Shown here: in pieces, positions 52,849-61,590 of the stretch
How the letters are laid out: every line of letters begins with the position of its first letter
Position numbering within the stretch: the stretch's first letter is position 1
Assembly (NCBI RefSeq): GCF_003344535.1
Contig: NZ_QPKS01000014.1
Coordinates: 1-64,000 of the forward strand
DNA: 64,000 nt
Source: Exiguobacterium flavidum
Lineage (GTDB): Bacteria > Bacillota > Bacilli > Exiguobacteriales > Exiguobacteriaceae
Direction: 5' to 3'
The notes under the pieces: model-generated
Database searches by the model: none
What the model saw: only the letters and a program-made list of their open reading frames with translations
What the model was told of the DNA's origin: nothing
Program-made: the position numbers and the translations under genes

Positions 52849-54354
52849 ATGGCCAAACAACCGCCATCGTTCGACCGGGAAAAGGTCTATGAGACCGTCC
52901 CGCAAACGGGCTTCTTCGGAAACCCGAAAGGCCTGTTCACATTGTTCTTCACGGAATTCTGGGAACGGTTCTCGTACTACGGGATGCGCGCCATCCTCAT
53001 CTACTACATGTATTACTCAGTCTCAGAAGGTGGGCTCGGCTTCGAGAAATCGACAGCCGCGTCGATCATGGCCGTCTACGGTTCACTCGTCTACATGTCG
53101 GGTATCCTTGGGGGCTGGATCGCGGACCGTCTGCTCGGGACGTCCCGGACCGTCTTCTACGGAGGGATTCTCATCATGTTCGGGCACATCGTCCTCGCCC
53201 TTCCAGGCGGAGCGACCGCGCTCTTCATCTCGATGGGCCTCATCATCATCGGGACAGGGCTTCTGAAGCCGAACGTCTCGAACATCGTCGGTGACCTTTA
53301 CAGCCGCACGGATGGCCGTCGCGATGCTGGATTCAGTATTTTCTACATGGGGATCAACATGGGGGCGTTCCTGTCCCCGCTCATCGTCGGTAAGGTGTCT
53401 GAAGGCGGAAACTTCCACCTCGGATTCGGTCTTGCGGCGATCGGGATGTTCCTCGGTCTTCTCGTGTTCGTGCTGACGAAGAAGAAGAACCTCGGTCAAG
53501 CCGGTGCCTACGTGCCGAACCCGCTGCTTCCGGAAGAGCGCAAGAAGGTGCTCGGACGGATCGCGATCGGAGTCGTCGTCGTGGCCGCGCTCGCATTCGT
53601 CTCGGCATCGATCGGTATCCTGACGTTGAACAGCTTCACGTTCCTCGTCAGTATCCTCGGTATCCTCTTGCCGATCGCCTACTTCGTCGTCATGTACAAG
53701 AGCCCGAAGGTCACGGAAGACGAGAAATCGCGTCTTCTCGCCTACATCCCGCTCTTCATCGCGGCGATGATCTTCTGGGCGATCCAGGAGCAGGGGGCTT
53801 ACGTCCTGTCGATCTTCGCTGACGAACAGACGCGTCTGTCGCTGCTTGGATGGGAATTGAAGGCGGCTTACTTCCAGTCGGTCAACCCGCTCTTCATCAT
53901 CGCGCTCGCTCCAGTGTTCGCGAGCTTCTGGGTACGCCTCGGCGACCACCAGCCGACGACGACACGCAAGTTCTCGTTCGGCCTGATCTTCGCAGGACTC
54001 TCGTTCATCGTCATGATGTTCCCGGGTCTCCTGTACGGTACGGATACGCTCGTCAGCCCGATGTGGCTCGTCGCGAGTTTCTTCCTCGTCGTCATCGGGG
54101 AGCTCTTCCTGTCGCCGGTCGGATTGTCTGCGACGACGAAGCTCGCGCCTGCTGCCTTCTCGGCACAGACGATGAGCCTCTGGTTCCTGACGAACGCCTC
54201 GGCGCAGGCGATCAACGCCCAAATCGTAAAATTCTACAACGATGCGAACCAAGTCATGTACTTCGGTGTCATCGGTGCAGTGGCGATCTTCTTCGGACTC
54301 GTCCTCTACCTGATCGCGCCACGGATGCAAAAATATATGCGCGGCGTGCGCTAA
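52849..54354 (+). CDS. Proton-dependent di/tripeptide transporter (POT/DtpT)
   Basis: A 501-residue major facilitator of the POT family with 14 predicted helices. The N-terminal ExxERFxYYG motif is ETVP...FFTEFWERFSYYGMRA (about 30-45) and is followed by GGWIADRLLGTSRTVFYGG. It imports small peptides with protons. FFLVVIGELFLSPVGLSATT near the C-terminus is also characteristic. ATG 52849 follows AGAAAGGGG; the longer frame would start in the leader. Peptide import goes with peptidase T (2062) and the secreted proteases in this window. Confidence 0.92.
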   Translation: MAKQPPSFDREKVYETVPQTGFFGNPKGLFTLFFTEFWERFSYYGMRAILIYYMYYSVSEGGLGFEKSTAASIMAVYGSLVYMSGILGGWIADRLLGTSRTVFYGGILIMFGHIVLALPGGATALFISMGLIIIGTGLLKPNVSNIVGDLYSRTDGRRDAGFSIFYMGINMGAFLSPLIVGKVSEGGNFHLGFGLAAIGMFLGLLVFVLTKKKNLGQAGAYVPNPLLPEERKKVLGRIAIGVVVVAALAFVSASIGILTLNSFTFLVSILGILLPIAYFVVMYKSPKVTEDEKSRLLAYIPLFIAAMIFWAIQEQGAYVLSIFADEQTRLSLLGWELKAAYFQSVNPLFIIALAPVFASFWVRLGDHQPTTTRKFSFGLIFAGLSFIVMMFPGLLYGTDTLVSPMWLVASFFLVVIGELFLSPVGLSATTKLAPAAFSAQTMSLWFLTNASAQAINAQIVKFYNDANQVMYFGVIGAVAIFFGLVLYLIAPRMQKYMRGVR

Positions 54355-54360
54355 ACGACA

Positions 54361-54400
54361 AATCCCGATCTCTTCCGGAAAGGAAGGATCGGGATTTTTT
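54361..54400. terminator. Bidirectional terminator
   Basis: AATCCCGATC/GATCGGGATT with an inner CTTCC/GGAAG stem and a T run, between convergent genes. Confidence 0.88.
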
Positions 54401-54404
54401 GCGT

Positions 54405-55676
54405 TCAATCATTCGTCCGGACGCGGCGCAACAGCTCCGCGAACAAGGCGACGAGCGTGCCGAGGACGAGACCGTTCGACATGAGCGTCGTCACGAGCGG
54501 CGGCAGGTCGCTCGTCGCGCCTTTTGGCAGGAGCAGCGCGCCGATGCCGACGAGAAGCGGGAGTCCGACGGTGATCGTCGCCGTCTTCCGGTTCAGGTCA
54601 CGGCCCGATTCCGTCACGCCGATGATCGCCATGCCGGCGACGATCGGTGCGACCATCGCGTAGCCGACGGCGACAGGGATCTTCGCGATCAGCCCGATGA
54701 ACGGGGTGAAGATGCTGAGGACGAGACTGATCGCGTTCGCGAGCAGGAACGGTTTGCGCTCCGTGTTGTCGGTCGAGGCGATGAAGCCTGCCGTGCCGGA
54801 GATCGCGACCGGTCCGACCGTCCCGAACAGACCGGCGAACATCTGCCCGATACCGGCAGAGACGCCGGCTGGACTGACCTTACCTTTGACACGCTGACCG
54901 TTCTTCGAATGGATGATCCGTTCGATGACCTTGATGTTCGCGAGGACGTTCGTCATCAACAGGAGCGAGATGACGAGAGCGGTCGGGAGCAGACTCCAAT
55001 CGACGTGAATCGTCCCGAACGGCATCAGCTCAGGAAGCGTGAACCAGGAACCGTCCCATTCAGGGCGTTCGGCGCGTCCGATCAGGGCGAACATAGTCCA
55101 CCCGGCGATCAGCGTGATGAGGAGCGCGTATTGACGCAAACGGTCGCTGCGTTCGAGGTAGAGGGCGATCAGGACGGTGACGACGGAAATGAGTGCAGGA
55201 AGCACCTGGATCCGGCCGTTCTCGATGTTCATGAGCCCCTTCATGACGGAACCTGACAACTGTGCCGAGAGCAGAAGCATGTAGACCCCGATGACTTGCG
55301 GGGTGAACAGCGGGATGAGCCGGCGCAGCACACCGGTCAGCGTCAGGATGATGCAGATGACCCCGCTGACGATGAGCAGGAAGCCGAGCGATTGAAGCGT
55401 GTTCGAATAGCTGCCGTAGAGCGTCACGCCAATCGATGCATAGAGGGCGAACACACCCCACCAGATGCCGGCTGGTCCTTCCATGATCGGCAAACGGTGT
55501 CCGAGGGCGGCCTGGACGATGCTGAGCAGGGCGAACAGGAAGAGCGAGCGGGACAGGAAGGCGAGCGTGTCCGCACCTGACAATTCGAACGAAGCGGCAA
55601 TCGCGAGCGGCGGGGCGATGTTCGTACAGATGATGAATAAAAACCACTGGAGCGTGGCGAGGGCAGGTCGCGGCAA
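54405..55676 (-). CDS. Xanthine/uracil permease family (NCS2) transporter
   Basis: A 423-residue nucleobase transporter with about 12-14 helices. Family features: PPLAIAASFELSG near the start, MEGPAGIWWGVFALY in helix 3, SGTAGFIASTDNTERKPFLL and GYAMVAPIVAGMAIIGVTES. It would import a purine or pyrimidine base with protons; the closest match from memory is the YbbY/PbuO-type group. The start is TTG 55676, seven bases after AAAGGAGAA. The hairpin upstream (55692-55737) is judged the terminator of the previous operon, not a purine riboswitch. Confidence 0.85.
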   Translation of the reverse strand: MPRPALATLQWFLFIICTNIAPPLAIAASFELSGADTLAFLSRSLFLFALLSIVQAALGHRLPIMEGPAGIWWGVFALYASIGVTLYGSYSNTLQSLGFLLIVSGVICIILTLTGVLRRLIPLFTPQVIGVYMLLLSAQLSGSVMKGLMNIENGRIQVLPALISVVTVLIALYLERSDRLRQYALLITLIAGWTMFALIGRAERPEWDGSWFTLPELMPFGTIHVDWSLLPTALVISLLLMTNVLANIKVIERIIHSKNGQRVKGKVSPAGVSAGIGQMFAGLFGTVGPVAISGTAGFIASTDNTERKPFLLANAISLVLSIFTPFIGLIAKIPVAVGYAMVAPIVAGMAIIGVTESGRDLNRKTATITVGLPLLVGIGALLLPKGATSDLPPLVTTLMSNGLVLGTLVALFAELLRRVRTND

Positions 55677-55691
55677 AAAGATTCTCCTTTC

Positions 55692-55737
55692 AAAAAAACA
55701 ACAACTCCCTCCATCTTAGTACAAAGAAGGAGAGAGT
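55692..55737 (-). terminator. Terminator of the small membrane protein operon
   Basis: ACTCCCTCCATC pairs imperfectly with GAAGGAGAGAGT; on the minus strand it is followed by a run of seven T, 16 bases before the permease start. Confidence 0.7.
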
Positions 55738-55763
55738 GACAATCGCTTTAGCGAAATGAAGCG

Positions 55764-55991
55764 TCAGTCGGTGCGCCTGCTGCCGATGATGAGCAGGATG
55801 ATGCCGACGACCAGGAAGAGCGGGAGGAAGAGATTTTGCGTGAAAGGTTCGAGCGGCGGAAACTGCGGATACTCGCCCGTTCCGACGAGGGCGGTCCAGT
55901 GAATATGGGCGACGATGCGTTCGAGCGAGTAGAGGATGCCGCCTGCGATCAGGAAGAGGATCCCCATGTAGAGGAAATGGATGCGTTTCAT
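55764..55991 (-). CDS. Small two-helix membrane protein, 75 residues
   Basis: Begins MKRIHFLYMGILFLIAGGIL, with a first membrane helix at about 5-23 and a second at about 54-70, and a short loop between (about 30-53). ATG 55991 overlaps the stop of the 34-residue gene upstream by 4 bases (ATGA), a sign of translational coupling. No known family was recognised. Confidence 0.7.
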   Translation of the reverse strand: MKRIHFLYMGILFLIAGGILYSLERIVAHIHWTALVGTGEYPQFPPLEPFTQNLFLPLFLVVGIILLIIGSRRTD

Positions 55992-56092
55992 AGGAACTGC
56001 ACCGTCGCAATCAGTACGGACAGCAGCATGGTACCGGTCGTGATGCTCGCAAAGAGCCGGGATTCGCGTGTATCCGTGATTTTTTCGAACAT
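55988..56092 (-). CDS. Membrane peptide of 34 residues, coupled to the next gene
   Basis: Read from ATG 56092 with AAGGGGG before it at 7 bases spacing. The peptide begins MFEKITDTRESRL and then has one membrane helix (about 14-34, FASITTGTMLLSVLIATVQF). The stop overlaps the start of the 75-residue gene. A good ribosome binding site and the exact overlap support it as real; no function is known. It lies 81 bases downstream of the fructokinase gene in the same direction, and no strong terminator separates them. Confidence 0.6.
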   Translation of the reverse strand: MFEKITDTRESRLFASITTGTMLLSVLIATVQFL

Positions 56093-56173
56093 CAACTCAC
56101 ACCCCCTTGTGATTTCTCCAGTACCAGATTATTCCTTTTTCGACGCGGTGAATCCTGCCTGTCCCAGGAATAT

Positions 56174-57109
56174 TCAAAGATAATGTTTGACGTCCTGGAG
56201 CGTCGGCAAGGCGGCCATCGCTCCTTTGACCGACGTCGCGAGGCCGCCCGAGATGGCTGCGAACCGTCCGATGTCCTTCAGCGTCGCCTCGTCCCAGTCG
56301 AAGCTGAAGTTCCTCGCCGCGCACTGATAGAGCAGCCCGGACATGAAGGCGTCTCCGGCGCCGGTCGTATCGATCGCGTCGACTGAAATGGCTTCGACCT
56401 CTGCCGTCGCATGGCGCGTATAGAGCCGTGCGCCCTCCTTGCCGCGCGTGACGGCGAGCAGTTTGACCGGATAGGTTTCGAGCAGTGCTTGCGCTGCGCG
56501 CTCGATGTCCGGCTCACTCGTCAGGAACTCGAGCTCCTCCTCCGCGAGCTTGACGATCGAAGCATCCGGCAGGACGGAACGGATTGTGTGCTTCGCCGTC
56601 TCGAGGTCCGGCCAGAGCGCTTCACGCAAGTTCGGGTCGTATGCGACCGGGACATCGTTCTTCTTCGCGACCGCGATCGCGCGCCGCGTCGCGGCGACGG
56701 TGTCGCCCGAGATGAGCGAGATCGAGCCGACATGGAGCAGATCGGCCTGTGCGAGCGCCTCTTCCGGCACGTCGCTCTCCTGATAGCACATGTCGGCCCG
56801 TTTGTCGTTGATGAACTCGAAGGAGCGTTCGCCGTGATCCGCGTTCGTCACGAGGACGAGCCCCGTCTTCGTCTCCTTGCTGCGTCCCATGTAGTCTGTC
56901 TTCACGCCGTAGTGGTGCAACGTATCGATCAGGAAGGCACCCATCGTATCGTCGCCGACCGTCCCGAGGAAGTAGCTGTCCGCACCGAGCCGGGCGAGGC
57001 CGACGGCGACGTTCGCCGGCGCACCGCCGGGGTTCTTCTGGAAGGTCGTGTTCGACGGATCGACTGGGATCAGATCGATCAGCGCCTCCCCTAAGCTGAA
57101 AATTTTCAT
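56174..57109 (-). CDS. PfkB-family carbohydrate kinase, probably fructokinase
   Basis: A 311-residue ribokinase-fold kinase phosphorylating a sugar with ATP. The N-terminus MKIFSLGEALIDLIP is typical of fructokinases; GGAPANVAVGLARLGAD is the sugar-contact region, LEELEFLTSEPDIE-like segments precede, and the catalytic base and anion hole are in DAIDTTGAGDAFMSG (about 246-260). ATG 57109 follows CGGAGG; the longer frame from 57160 lacks a good site. An imperfect palindrome AAGTAT/ATACTT lies just upstream of the ribosome binding site (57130-57148) and may be an operator. Confidence 0.88.
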   Translation of the reverse strand: MKIFSLGEALIDLIPVDPSNTTFQKNPGGAPANVAVGLARLGADSYFLGTVGDDTMGAFLIDTLHHYGVKTDYMGRSKETKTGLVLVTNADHGERSFEFINDKRADMCYQESDVPEEALAQADLLHVGSISLISGDTVAATRRAIAVAKKNDVPVAYDPNLREALWPDLETAKHTIRSVLPDASIVKLAEEELEFLTSEPDIERAAQALLETYPVKLLAVTRGKEGARLYTRHATAEVEAISVDAIDTTGAGDAFMSGLLYQCAARNFSFDWDEATLKDIGRFAAISGGLATSVKGAMAALPTLQDVKHYL

Positions 57110-57197
57110 GTGAATTCCTCCGTTCGCAAGTATAGTATCCATACTTCGCTTCTCCTTCACCGATTCCCTTTCTTGCTGCCGGCTAGTCCGCCAAACG

Positions 57198-57246
57198 AAA
57201 AAAGAGACCGGTCCTGAACGGGCATGATGCCGTCAGGGACAGTCTC
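57198..57246 (-). terminator. Terminator of the phosphoesterase gene
   Basis: A long stem GAGAC...GTCCTGAACGG with CCGTCAGGGAC...GTCTC, followed on the minus strand by six T. Confidence 0.85.
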
Positions 57247-57252
57247 GAATAT

Positions 57253-58047
57253 TCAGCGCGAAACGTTGATGTCGACCTCGACTCCGAAATGGTCGGAGAC
57301 GACCGGGCCGAGGATGCCGTCGAAGACGACGCCGACGCGCTCGACGTCGACTTTCCGGTTCGACAGGACGAGATCGATACGCAATCCCTTCTGGTTCTCT
57401 TCCCAGCCGTCGATCTTCCCCTGGATCGTCTCGACCCCGACGGTCTCCTCTGCGAGCAGGAACGCATCGTGCAGGCCGCGATGCATCATGTAGTCATAGC
57501 CGCCGTCGCGCTCGAGCGCGTCGTTGTTGAAGTCGCCCATGAAGAACGTCCATTCGAGCGGGTCCATCCGTGCCATCAGATTGTTGAACTGCTCGTCGAA
57601 CGGTTCCACTTCGTCCTGCCACCAGCCGAGGTGGCACGAGTTGAAGGTGACGTGGGTCCCGTCGACGTCGATCGTCGCGCGGACGATTTTGCGCGATTTC
57701 CAGTCCATCGTGTCGTGGCTGCGGCTGACGTAGTAGGCATCCCATTTCAGGACCGGGTGCTTCGTCAGGATGGCTGCGCCTTCCTCGTAGACATCGAACC
57801 CGATATGGGCGAAGTCCCAGACGAACGCATATGTCTTGCCGAGGCGGGCGAGCGACTGTTGCAGGAGATAGGCGAAATTGTCGTCGCGGATGTTCCCGTC
57901 GATGATCGGCGTCTCCATCAGTTGGCTGACTTCCTGGAGACAGACGACGTCGTAGTCGCGGTTCGCGATATGTGAAGCGATCTGCTCGATTTTCTCAAGT
58001 TGGTCTTCTTCCTGCCAGGCGTGGCAGTTCAGTGTCAGTAATCTCAT
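57253..58047 (-). CDS. Endonuclease/exonuclease/phosphatase-fold phosphoesterase
   Basis: A 264-residue metal-dependent phosphoesterase of the sphingomyelinase/DNase I fold. Catalytic motifs: LTLNCHAW, YDVVCLQEVSQ (metal Glu), FNSCHLGWW (His), FFMGDFNND (Asp-x-Asn) and the final VVSDHFGVEVDI (Asp-His). It has no signal peptide, so it acts in the cytosol, which argues against a secreted sphingomyelinase. The substrate may be a nucleic acid, lipid head group or small phosphate ester. Confidence 0.85.
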   Translation of the reverse strand: MRLLTLNCHAWQEEDQLEKIEQIASHIANRDYDVVCLQEVSQLMETPIIDGNIRDDNFAYLLQQSLARLGKTYAFVWDFAHIGFDVYEEGAAILTKHPVLKWDAYYVSRSHDTMDWKSRKIVRATIDVDGTHVTFNSCHLGWWQDEVEPFDEQFNNLMARMDPLEWTFFMGDFNNDALERDGGYDYMMHRGLHDAFLLAEETVGVETIQGKIDGWEENQKGLRIDLVLSNRKVDVERVGVVFDGILGPVVSDHFGVEVDINVSR

Positions 58048-58079
58048 CGGAGTTCCTCCTGGACGAATTGAAATTAGGA

Positions 58080-58116
58080 AAGGTGGAGTCCCGGATGACC
58101 GGAAACTCCACCTTTT
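58080..58116. terminator. Terminator between the phosphoesterase leader and the PTS gene
   Basis: AAGGTGGAGT/ACTCCACCTT, a perfect 10-bp outer stem with an inner CCGG/CCGG pairing; it ends the PTS transcript on the minus strand. Confidence 0.85.
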
Positions 58117-58138
58117 GTCTTTACCCGAAAAATACGGT

Positions 58139-59788
58139 TTATGCGCCCATATGGTCTTGGATATCGGATTTCAACGTATCCGCCTTCGGACCATAGATGG
58201 CTTGCACGCCGCGGTTCTTCAGGATGAGACCGAGCGCGCCGTTTTGTTTCCATTCCTTCTCGCCGGCGACGAGGGATGGGTCCTTGACCGTGACGCGCAG
58301 ACGCGTCATGCATGCGTCGACATCCTCGATGTTCGCCTGGCCACCAAGGAGACCGATGATGCGCGCAGCTTGCGAGCCGTCATCCGCCTTGCCGGCCGCT
58401 GCCTCTGCAGGACCTTCGACAGCGACGTCGTCGAGGTAGTTACCGTTACGGCCCGGTGTCGCATAGTTGAACTTCTTGATCACGAAACGGAACGTGAAGA
58501 GGTTCAAGAAGAAGAAGAACACACAGACGCCGATGAAACGGATCAAGTCACCGAGCAGTCCGGCTTTCGCGATGAGCGGGATCCGGGTCAACAGTTCGAT
58601 CGCGCCGAACGCGTGGATCCGGAGGTGCATCACGTCAGCGAGCGCGAACGCGACACCTGTCATGATCGCGTAGACGACGTAAAGAACAGGAGCGACGAAC
58701 ATGAACATGAACTCGATCGGCTCAGTCACACCAGTCAGGAAGACGGCAAGACCTGCAGACAGGAAGACCGGCTTGTATGCCTTCTTCTTATCCGCATCGA
58801 CTGACATGTACATCGCGACAGCAGCACCGATGAGTGAAGCGAGCGACGTGACGACCTGGCCTTCCTTGAAACGGGCCGGGACGACCGAGTTGAGCAAATC
58901 ATTGTAGCCTTGCGTGTTACCGGATGCCTTCAAGTTGACGAGGTCCGTCACCCAAGCGAGCCAGAGCGGGTCTTGACCTGCGACCGTCGAGCCGGCTGAG
59001 CCGCCTGTCAGGATTTTATACGTGCCGCCGAGCTCCGTGTAGTTCATCGGGACTGTCAGCATGTGATGCAGACCGAACGGCAGGAGCAGACGCTCGAGCG
59101 TACCGTAGACGAACGGTGCGATGATCGGCGCAGAATCACGCGAAGAGGCGATCCAGCGGCCGAAGTCGTTGAGCAGACCTTGTACGAACGGCCAGAGAAG
59201 CGAGAGTGCGAACGCCGCGACGACAGAACCTGCGATGACGACGAACGGTACGAAACGTTTCCCGTTGAAGAACGCGAGTGCGTTCGGGAGCTTGCTGTAG
59301 TTATAGTACTTGTTGAAGAGGACCGCTCCGAGGAAACCGGAGATGATCCCGACGAACACGCCCATGTTGAGCGCAGGAGCGCCGAGGACGGACGTGAAGT
59401 AGTCCTTGACGACGAGCTCGGAACCGAGCAGCGACTGGACGGTCGCTTCCGGGTCAGCCAGCATCGCGCCGTTGACGCCGAAGATGGCACCAGTAACGCG
59501 GTTGATCAGGATGAATGCGAGAAGCGCTGCGAATGCGCCGCCTGCACGTTCCTTCGCCCACGAGCCACCGATCGCGACAGCGAAGAGCACGTGGAGGTTG
59601 ACGATGATCGCCCACCCTAGATCCTCAATGATCCGGGCAATCGTTTGCATTAAGACGAGGTCGCCCCCGTACATCCCGATCAGCTTGCCGACCGAGATCA
59701 TGATTCCGGCAGCCGGCATGACTGCGATGACTACCATCAACGCTTTGCCGAGTTTTTGCCAGAAATCGAATGAAATCATCTGTTTCAT
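58139..59788 (-). CDS. PTS transporter, glucose/glucosamine-type EIICB
   Basis: A 549-residue phosphotransferase permease. The EIIC domain (1 to about 420) has about 10 helices; LLLPFGLHHMLTVPMNY and FLTGVTEPIEFMFMFVAPVL are substrate-channel motifs of the glucose family. The EIIB domain (about 455-549) holds the phospho-Cys in VDACMTRLRVTV. No EIIA is fused, so a separate Crr-type EIIA would be needed. ATG 59788 is preferred to GTG 59800, which overlaps the ribosome binding site GAGGAG. The sugar is not certain; glucose, GlcNAc or glucosamine fit. Confidence 0.88.
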   Translation of the reverse strand: MKQMISFDFWQKLGKALMVVIAVMPAAGIMISVGKLIGMYGGDLVLMQTIARIIEDLGWAIIVNLHVLFAVAIGGSWAKERAGGAFAALLAFILINRVTGAIFGVNGAMLADPEATVQSLLGSELVVKDYFTSVLGAPALNMGVFVGIISGFLGAVLFNKYYNYSKLPNALAFFNGKRFVPFVVIAGSVVAAFALSLLWPFVQGLLNDFGRWIASSRDSAPIIAPFVYGTLERLLLPFGLHHMLTVPMNYTELGGTYKILTGGSAGSTVAGQDPLWLAWVTDLVNLKASGNTQGYNDLLNSVVPARFKEGQVVTSLASLIGAAVAMYMSVDADKKKAYKPVFLSAGLAVFLTGVTEPIEFMFMFVAPVLYVVYAIMTGVAFALADVMHLRIHAFGAIELLTRIPLIAKAGLLGDLIRFIGVCVFFFFLNLFTFRFVIKKFNYATPGRNGNYLDDVAVEGPAEAAAGKADDGSQAARIIGLLGGQANIEDVDACMTRLRVTVKDPSLVAGEKEWKQNGALGLILKNRGVQAIYGPKADTLKSDIQDHMGA

Positions 59789-59836
59789 GTCAATCTTCAC
59801 TCCTCTATGTATTTATTGGTGTATTAGTGCAATTTT

Positions 59837-59885
59837 TGTAAACGTTTCATGCAACCGCTTGCACTTCAAATTGTAAGCGATTCCG
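59837..59885 (-). promoter_or_regulatory. Tandem cre-like operators of the PTS gene
   Basis: Three LacI-type half-palindromes stand in a row: TGTAAACGTTTCA (59837-59849), the perfect pseudo-palindrome TGCAACCGCTTGCA (59850-59863) and TGTAAGCGATTCCG (59872-59885). They resemble the CcpA-binding cre consensus (TGNAANCGNTNNCA) and lie 49-97 bases upstream of the start codon, suggesting catabolite control or a LacI-family repressor. Confidence 0.6.
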
Positions 59886-60025
59886 TTTGAAAAATCCAGT
59901 CTTTCTAGAAATTTTTTTTGAGATGGTTGAAGGAGAAAAGATGGTGGATTTTTCGGAAATCGGGTAAATGACTAAGGTGAACGTACAGCACCGTCTGTCG
60001 AAAGAAGAGAAGGGAAGGAAATCAT

Positions 60026-60304
60026 ATGAGCCAGGAGCTTGTGCCGATCGCCATGTACGGGGAACGGATTCGGCGTTTGAGGGAACGCCAGGGAATGGAC
60101 GCGGTGAAGCTTGCGGAACTGACGGATTCGACGCCCCAGATGATCGAGCGGATCGAGCGGAGCCTGGCCCATCCCTCCCTCTCGATGATCGAACGGCTGG
60201 CAGAGGCGCTCGCCGTGCCGACGGACCATCTGTTGCGCCACATCTGGCCGGCCGAGGCGATCCGCCGGATGACGGGCGGGGTCCAGGACGCGACGCCGAG
60301 CTGA
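60026..60304 (+). CDS. XRE-family helix-turn-helix regulator
   Basis: A 92-residue protein almost entirely made of one HTH_3 domain: RIRRLRERQGMDAVKLAEL (14-32), then TDSTPQMIERIERSLAHPSL (33-52) as the recognition helix region, and MIERLAEALAVPTDHL. No effector domain is attached. It stands alone between the PTS gene, which reads away, and the queuosine operon, which converges on it; targets are unknown. GAAGGGAAGG precedes ATG 60026. Confidence 0.88.
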   Translation: MSQELVPIAMYGERIRRLRERQGMDAVKLAELTDSTPQMIERIERSLAHPSLSMIERLAEALAVPTDHLLRHIWPAEAIRRMTGGVQDATPS

Positions 60305-60326
60305 CAAGGAAATGCGGATATACGAA

Positions 60327-60360
60327 AAAAAGCTATGCCCGTCGCCGGTGCATAGCTTTT
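60327..60360. terminator. Bidirectional terminator
   Basis: AAAAGCTATGC/GCATAGCTTTT, 11 bp, between the XRE gene and queF. Confidence 0.88.
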
Positions 60361-60372
60361 GATGTGGGAAAA

Positions 60373-60861
60373 TCAACGGTTGTCGATCGTCTCCGGATAG
60401 AGGTCATGGTTGAAGAGGCGGTGTTCCGCCATCTGTTCGTACTTCGTCCCCGGCTTCCCATAGTTGTAGTATGGATCGATCGAGATGCCGCCGCGGGGCG
60501 TGAACTTGCCCCACACCTCGAGGTAGCGAGGTTTCATCAGCTCGACGAGGTCCTTTCCAATGACGTTGATGCAGTTCTCATGGAAGTCCCCATGGTTGCG
60601 GAAGCTGAACAGGTAGAGCTTGAGCGACTTCGATTCGACGAGCAGCTCGTCCGGGATGTACGAGATATAGATCGTCGCGAAGTCCGGCTGGTTCGTGATC
60701 GGGCAGAGGCTCGTGAACTCCGGCGCGTTGAACTTGACGAAGTAGTCGTTCTCCGGGTGACGGTTCGGGAATGCTTCGAGCACCTCCGGTTGGTATTCAA
60801 AAATATAAGGAACGGCCTTCTGGCCGAGCAATGACAGGTCTTTCAAGTCTTCTGGTCGCAT
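60373..60861 (-). CDS. queF: NADPH-dependent 7-cyano-7-deazaguanine reductase
   Basis: QueF reduces preQ0 to preQ1 in the cytosol. In 162 residues: [20 protein letters not shown] with the active-site Cys that forms a thioimide, [20 protein letters not shown] with the NADPH-contact motif and catalytic Asp region, and [20 protein letters not shown]. This is the short unimodular type. It follows queE after 15 bases and ends the operon. Confidence 0.95.
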   Translation of the reverse strand: MRPEDLKDLSLLGQKAVPYIFEYQPEVLEAFPNRHPENDYFVKFNAPEFTSLCPITNQPDFATIYISYIPDELLVESKSLKLYLFSFRNHGDFHENCINVIGKDLVELMKPRYLEVWGKFTPRGGISIDPYYNYGKPGTKYEQMAEHRLFNHDLYPETIDNR

Positions 60862-60876
60862 CGTTATTCTCCTTTG

Positions 60877-61590
60877 TTAGACGCCGCGGTCGTTCGCATA
60901 GACGAGGGCGTGAAGTTGTGGCAGGACGCGGGCATGGTTGAAGCGCGGATCACGCGCGACGCGGTCCCACAGTCCTTTCAAATCAGACAGCATCCGGGGG
61001 GCGATGACGCCCGTCTCGGCCGGGTCCGGATTGCCGAGCGAGAGATAGAGTGTCTTCAGCTCATATCGCTCGGAGATGGCCGCTGCGAAGTCGAGGTCGG
61101 TCTCGTTGAAGATGACGACCTTGACGGCGCGCTGCGCCTCGGGCAGGCGTTTGAAGAAGACGTCGAGCCGGTCGAAGTCGGTCTTCATCGTCGAAGATGG
61201 CGGTTTCGGGCTGATCGTGACGTCGTCGATGTCGAACAGCCAATCCTGCCAGTAGGTCCCTTGCGTCTCGACCGACATCGAGATGCCGCGCGCCTTCAAG
61301 CGTTCGACGAGTTCGCCGATCGAGGCGTGCAGGAGCGGATTCCCTCCTGAGATGGTGACGTGACCGTACGAGCCGAGCGCGTCGAGCCGTTCGATGATCG
61401 TCTCTGCCGTCAGGAGTTCAGGTTTCTCGGAGCCGTCCCACGTGAAGGCGGAGTCGCACCAGGTGCACGAATAATCGCAGCCGCCGGTCCGGACGAACAT
61501 CGTCTTTTGACCGATCGACCGTCCTTCTCCTTGGAAGGTCGGTCCGAATATCTCGAGGACCGGGATCTTCGGTGTCTTTTTCAGCATCAT
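60877..61590 (-). CDS. queE: 7-carboxy-7-deazaguanine synthase (radical SAM)
   Basis: QueE converts carboxytetrahydropterin into 7-carboxy-7-deazaguanine. The iron-sulphur cluster motif is CDYSCTWC (about 33-40; C-x3-C-x2-C), the substrate region FGPTFQGEGRSIGQKTMFVR precedes it and HVTISGGNPLL follows with the SAM loop. 237 residues. ATG 61590 overlaps the stop of queD (61589-61587) and is preferred to the longer upstream frame. Confidence 0.94.
   Translation of the reverse strand: MMLKKTPKIPVLEIFGPTFQGEGRSIGQKTMFVRTGGCDYSCTWCDSAFTWDGSEKPELLTAETIIERLDALGSYGHVTISGGNPLLHASIGELVERLKARGISMSVETQGTYWQDWLFDIDDVTISPKPPSSTMKTDFDRLDVFFKRLPEAQRAVKVVIFNETDLDFAAAISERYELKTLYLSLGNPDPAETGVIAPRMLSDLKGLWDRVARDPRFNHARVLPQLHALVYANDRGV

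Noticed and set aside
53850-55256. A 468-codon rightward frame across the peptide transporter end and the opposing permease, plus a 441-codon frame on the other strand
   Set aside because: Both are shadows of two well-recognised transporters; the products are Arg/Asp-rich with no domain, and both cross a terminator.
55692-55737. Purine riboswitch before the NCS2 permease
   Set aside because: The sequence forms one hairpin with a T run directly after the previous operon and lacks the three-way junction of the purine sensor.
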